In this document: positions 61,837 to 64,000 of the stretch, piece by piece
Numbering within the stretch: the stretch's first letter is position 1
How the letters are laid out: each line of letters opens with the position of its first letter
DNA from: Polaribacter sp. Z022
GTDB taxonomy: Bacteria; Bacteroidota; Bacteroidia; Flavobacteriales; Flavobacteriaceae
Direction of reading: 5' to 3'
DNA: 64,000 bases
Assembly: GCF_023555495.1 (NCBI RefSeq)
Contig: NZ_JALCZO010000005.1
Coordinates: 1 to 64,000, forward strand
Notes under the pieces: generated by a model
Database searches by the model: none
Seen by the model: only the letters and a program-made list of their open reading frames with translations
Told to the model about the DNA's origin: nothing
Made by a program: the position numbers and the translations under genes

Positions 61837-63321
61837 ATGGAAAGCCAAGACATATCTCCTAGAGAGCCACAAGATGAAAACATTATTGAAAACAAAGAAT
61901 TAAATATATGGGAAGCCTTAATTCCTATTTTTGCTTTAATTGGAATGCTGTTTTACAATGTGTTTTTTGTGTATGGAGATGATGCTTTGAGTGGAAGTAA
62001 TCAGTTTATTTTATTAATGGGAGCAGCAGTTGCAGCTTTTGTTGGCTTTAGAAATAAAGTGTCTTACAAACAAATGATAGAAGAAGTTGCAGAAAATGTT
62101 AAGTCTACAACTGGTGCAATTTTAATTTTACTAATGGTTGGTGCATTAGCAGGAACTTGGCTAATAAGTGGTATTATTCCTTCTATGATTTATTATGGAT
62201 TACAAATATTAAATCCAACAATATTTTTAGCAGCTTCAGTAGTTATTTGTGCAATTATTTCGATTGCAACTGGTAGTTCTTGGACAACATCTGCTACAGT
62301 TGGTATTGCATTAATTGGTATAGGAAATACTTTAGGTATTTCTGCAGGTATGACTGCTGGTGCAGTTTTATCTGGAGCTTATTTTGGTGATAAAATGTCA
62401 CCTCTTTCTGATACTACAAATTTAGCACCAACAATGGCAGGAGGAGAGTTGTTTGCGCATATAAAATACATGTCTATTACAACAGTGCCAACAATTTTGG
62501 TTACTCTGTTAGTTTTTATAATTATTGGTTTTTCTATTGAAACAACAGGTTCTCCTGATATTTCAGATAAGTTGGCAGCAATAGATGCTGCTTTTAATAT
62601 TTCTCCTTGGTTATTTATTGTACCAGCTTTTGTAATCTTTTTAATTGTTAAAAAAACAGAACCATTAATTGCTTTGTTGGCAGGAACATTATTAGCGGGT
62701 ATAACTGCTGTTATTGCTCAACCAGATATTGTTATGAGTGTAGCAGGAGCAGATACTTTAACTGTAAATTCTGCATATAAAGGTGTTATGAATGCAATTA
62801 CTGTAGATTCTGCAGTAGAAACTACAAGTGCAGAATTAAACGATTTGTTTTCTGCAGGAGGAATGAGTGGAATGTTAGGTACAATTTGGCTAATACTTTG
62901 TGCAATGGTTTTTGGTGGAATTATGGATGCTATAGGAGCTTTGTCTAGAATTAGTAAAGCATTATTAAACTTAGCATCAACTGTGTTTGGTTTGTTTGCA
63001 AGTACTGTTGCAAGTTGTTTAGCTTTAAATATTACAGCTTCAGATCAATATTTAGCAATTGTGGTTCCTGGTAAAATGTTTAAAAAAGCATATGAAGAAA
63101 AAGGATTAGCACCAGAAAATTTAAGTAGAACTTTAGAAGATTCTGGTACAGTAACTTCTGTTTTAATTCCTTGGAATACTTGTGGAGCTTATCAATCTGG
63201 AGTTTTAGGGGTAGGAGTAAGTGAGTATTTCTTTTATGCTATTTTTAACTGGTTAAGCCCTTTTACAACATTACTTTTTGCTGCATTTAATATTAAAATT
63301 AAACAATTAGCTAAAAAATAA
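61837..63321 (+). CDS. nhaC: NhaC-family Na+/H+ antiporter
   Basis: 494 residues with about 11-12 membrane helices. Signatures are SSWTTSATVGIALIGIG, SGAYFGDKMSPLSDTTNLAP, and LVPWNTCGAYQ-like VLIPWNTCGAYQSGVLGV near the C-terminus. It exports Na+ in exchange for protons, consistent with a marine cell. It overlaps the GNAT gene by one base (TAATG), indicating coupled translation. Confidence 0.92.
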   Translation: MESQDISPREPQDENIIENKELNIWEALIPIFALIGMLFYNVFFVYGDDALSGSNQFILLMGAAVAAFVGFRNKVSYKQMIEEVAENVKSTTGAILILLMVGALAGTWLISGIIPSMIYYGLQILNPTIFLAASVVICAIISIATGSSWTTSATVGIALIGIGNTLGISAGMTAGAVLSGAYFGDKMSPLSDTTNLAPTMAGGELFAHIKYMSITTVPTILVTLLVFIIIGFSIETTGSPDISDKLAAIDAAFNISPWLFIVPAFVIFLIVKKTEPLIALLAGTLLAGITAVIAQPDIVMSVAGADTLTVNSAYKGVMNAITVDSAVETTSAELNDLFSAGGMSGMLGTIWLILCAMVFGGIMDAIGALSRISKALLNLASTVFGLFASTVASCLALNITASDQYLAIVVPGKMFKKAYEEKGLAPENLSRTLEDSGTVTSVLIPWNTCGAYQSGVLGVGVSEYFFYAIFNWLSPFTTLLFAAFNIKIKQLAKK

Positions 63322-63779
63322 TGATTGTAAAGGCGCATATTTCTGATGCTAAAAAATTAACAGAAATTGCATTAAAATCCAAAGCTTTTTGGGGGTATTC
63401 TAATACTCAAATAGAAAGTTGGAGAGATGATTTAACCATTACTCAAAAAATGTTTGATGAATGGACTATTTATAAATATCTTATTAATAAGGATATTGTA
63501 GGGTTTTACATTCTTAACAGAGTAAATATTAGAACAAGTATTTTAGAATTTTTGTTTATATCTCCTAAATTTATAAAACAAGGTTTAGGAAAAAAGTTAT
63601 TACTCCATGCAATAGAAAAATGTAAAAAAGAAAGTTGTGTAATTATAAACGTGCTTTCAGACCCAAATGCAGAAGCATTTTATGCAAAACATGGTTTTAA
63701 AATTATAGCACAAATAGAGAGTAGTGTTCCTGGACGTTTTTTACCAGAAATGGAATTTGAAATAGAAGAAAATATCTAG
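63321..63779 (+). CDS. GNAT-family N-acetyltransferase
   Basis: 152 residues. The acetyl-CoA-binding motif A is LFISPKFIKQGLGKKLLLHAI (Q-x-x-G-x-G type), followed by VLSDPNAEAFYAKHGFKII, a common GNAT end. The substrate is unknown. Its ATG overlaps the nhaC stop. Confidence 0.9.
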   Translation: MIVKAHISDAKKLTEIALKSKAFWGYSNTQIESWRDDLTITQKMFDEWTIYKYLINKDIVGFYILNRVNIRTSILEFLFISPKFIKQGLGKKLLLHAIEKCKKESCVIINVLSDPNAEAFYAKHGFKIIAQIESSVPGRFLPEMEFEIEENI

Positions 63780-63780
63780 T

Positions 63781-64000
63781 TTATTTCTTTTTAGAAAGGT
63801 TTAAAACACCAGATATGATTAACAAAATCCAAGGTGTACCATGTAATAAAACATCAAACCAATCTTGCCCTTTCATTGCATGTTCTCCAGAAAAAGCATT
63901 TCCACCTAAAATCCATTTAATTTTTCCCCAAATATGAGGTTCTCTAAAAGGAGATAAACCTAATGTTAAACTTGCAATTAAAAAGAGTTTCCAATTTTTT
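63781..64000 (-). CDS. Partial small membrane protein (C-terminal part)
   Basis: A minus-strand frame ends at the stop at 63781 and runs off the right edge; 72 codons are visible. The sequence includes KNWKLFLIASLTLGLSPF, EPHIWGKIKWILGG and DWFDVLLHGTPWILLIISG, two hydrophobic segments separated by a conserved-looking Trp-rich loop. Similar small two-helix proteins are common in Bacteroidetes and are of unknown function. The start codon probably lies a few bases beyond 64000. It converges with the GNAT gene with 1 base between the stops. Confidence 0.8.
   Translation of the reverse strand, partial: KNWKLFLIASLTLGLSPFREPHIWGKIKWILGGNAFSGEHAMKGQDWFDVLLHGTPWILLIISGVLNLSKKK

Noticed and set aside
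1..64000. tRNA, rRNA, prophage or insertion-sequence genes
   Set aside because: No cloverleaf sequence, rRNA segment, transposase or phage structural gene was recognised on either strand; a dedicated tRNA scan was not possible here.

Overview
The window is AT-rich chromosomal DNA from a marine member of the Flavobacteriaceae, most like Polaribacter or a close relative. This rests on the SusC/SusD pair, type IX secretion (T9SS) sorting signals, Bacteroidota-type promoters (TTTG, 19 nt, TAnnTTTG), a Bacteroidetes-style tyrosine recombinase and a palindromic interspersed repeat common in flavobacteria. No rRNA, tRNA, CRISPR array, insertion sequence or prophage was seen. Layout: (1) 1-2139 is a small integron-like locus: a tyrosine recombinase, one cassette gene, an attC-like folded repeat and the start of a second cassette gene. 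(2) 2322-11063 is a minus-strand block of hydrolases (S41 peptidase, two S12 beta-lactamase-like hydrolases, an alpha/beta hydrolase), an NAD(P)-binding protein, an outer-membrane barrel and a Vat-like acetyltransferase, headed by a TPR/AraC regulator. Two promoters in this block carry the same palindrome at the same distance from the -7 box. (3) 11437-37335 is a complete laminarin (beta-1,3/1,6-glucan) utilisation locus. It holds a membrane-anchored propeller/LuxR regulator, SusC, SusD, a glycan-binding lipoprotein, GH16, a clan GH-A enzyme, a GH149 phosphorylase, GH3, GH17, GH30, a GPH-type sugar symporter, a cytosolic GH17 and a large non-catalytic T9SS-secreted multi-CBM protein. Three transcription units here share an upstream 11-mer, TTACCTATACA. 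(4) 37594-41092 encodes a DsbD-like protein and a class V aminotransferase. (5) 41201-45362 is the Phe/Tyr operon (prephenate dehydratase, aminotransferase, prephenate dehydrogenase, DAHP synthase-chorismate mutase), preceded by an unannotated leader peptide with alternating Phe and Tyr codons and a terminator/antiterminator pair, which is a textbook ribosome-mediated attenuator. (6) 45419-49669 holds housekeeping genes (rsgA, dtd, TatD-like, tcdA, YceI). (7) 49770-57641 is an operon of four DUF3857/transglutaminase-like proteins; the last three are tandem paralogues that have lost the catalytic Cys and His and share almost identical 3' ends. (8) 57645-64000 holds a CPBP protease, an Lrp regulator divergent from a Cys/Met-metabolism PLP enzyme, MarC, a YdjM-type membrane protein split by a one-base frameshift in an A7 run, NhaC, a GNAT acetyltransferase and a partial membrane protein. 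How it works together: in the glucan locus, GH16 and CBM proteins act outside the cell, SusCD imports oligosaccharides, GH30, GH17 and GH3 lipoproteins trim them, the symporter carries products inward, and GH149 with the second GH17 finish degradation in the cytosol, partly by phosphorolysis. The most notable non-gene signals are the Phe/Tyr attenuator, the integron-like cassette boundary, the two sets of shared operators and the frameshifted YdjM-type gene.
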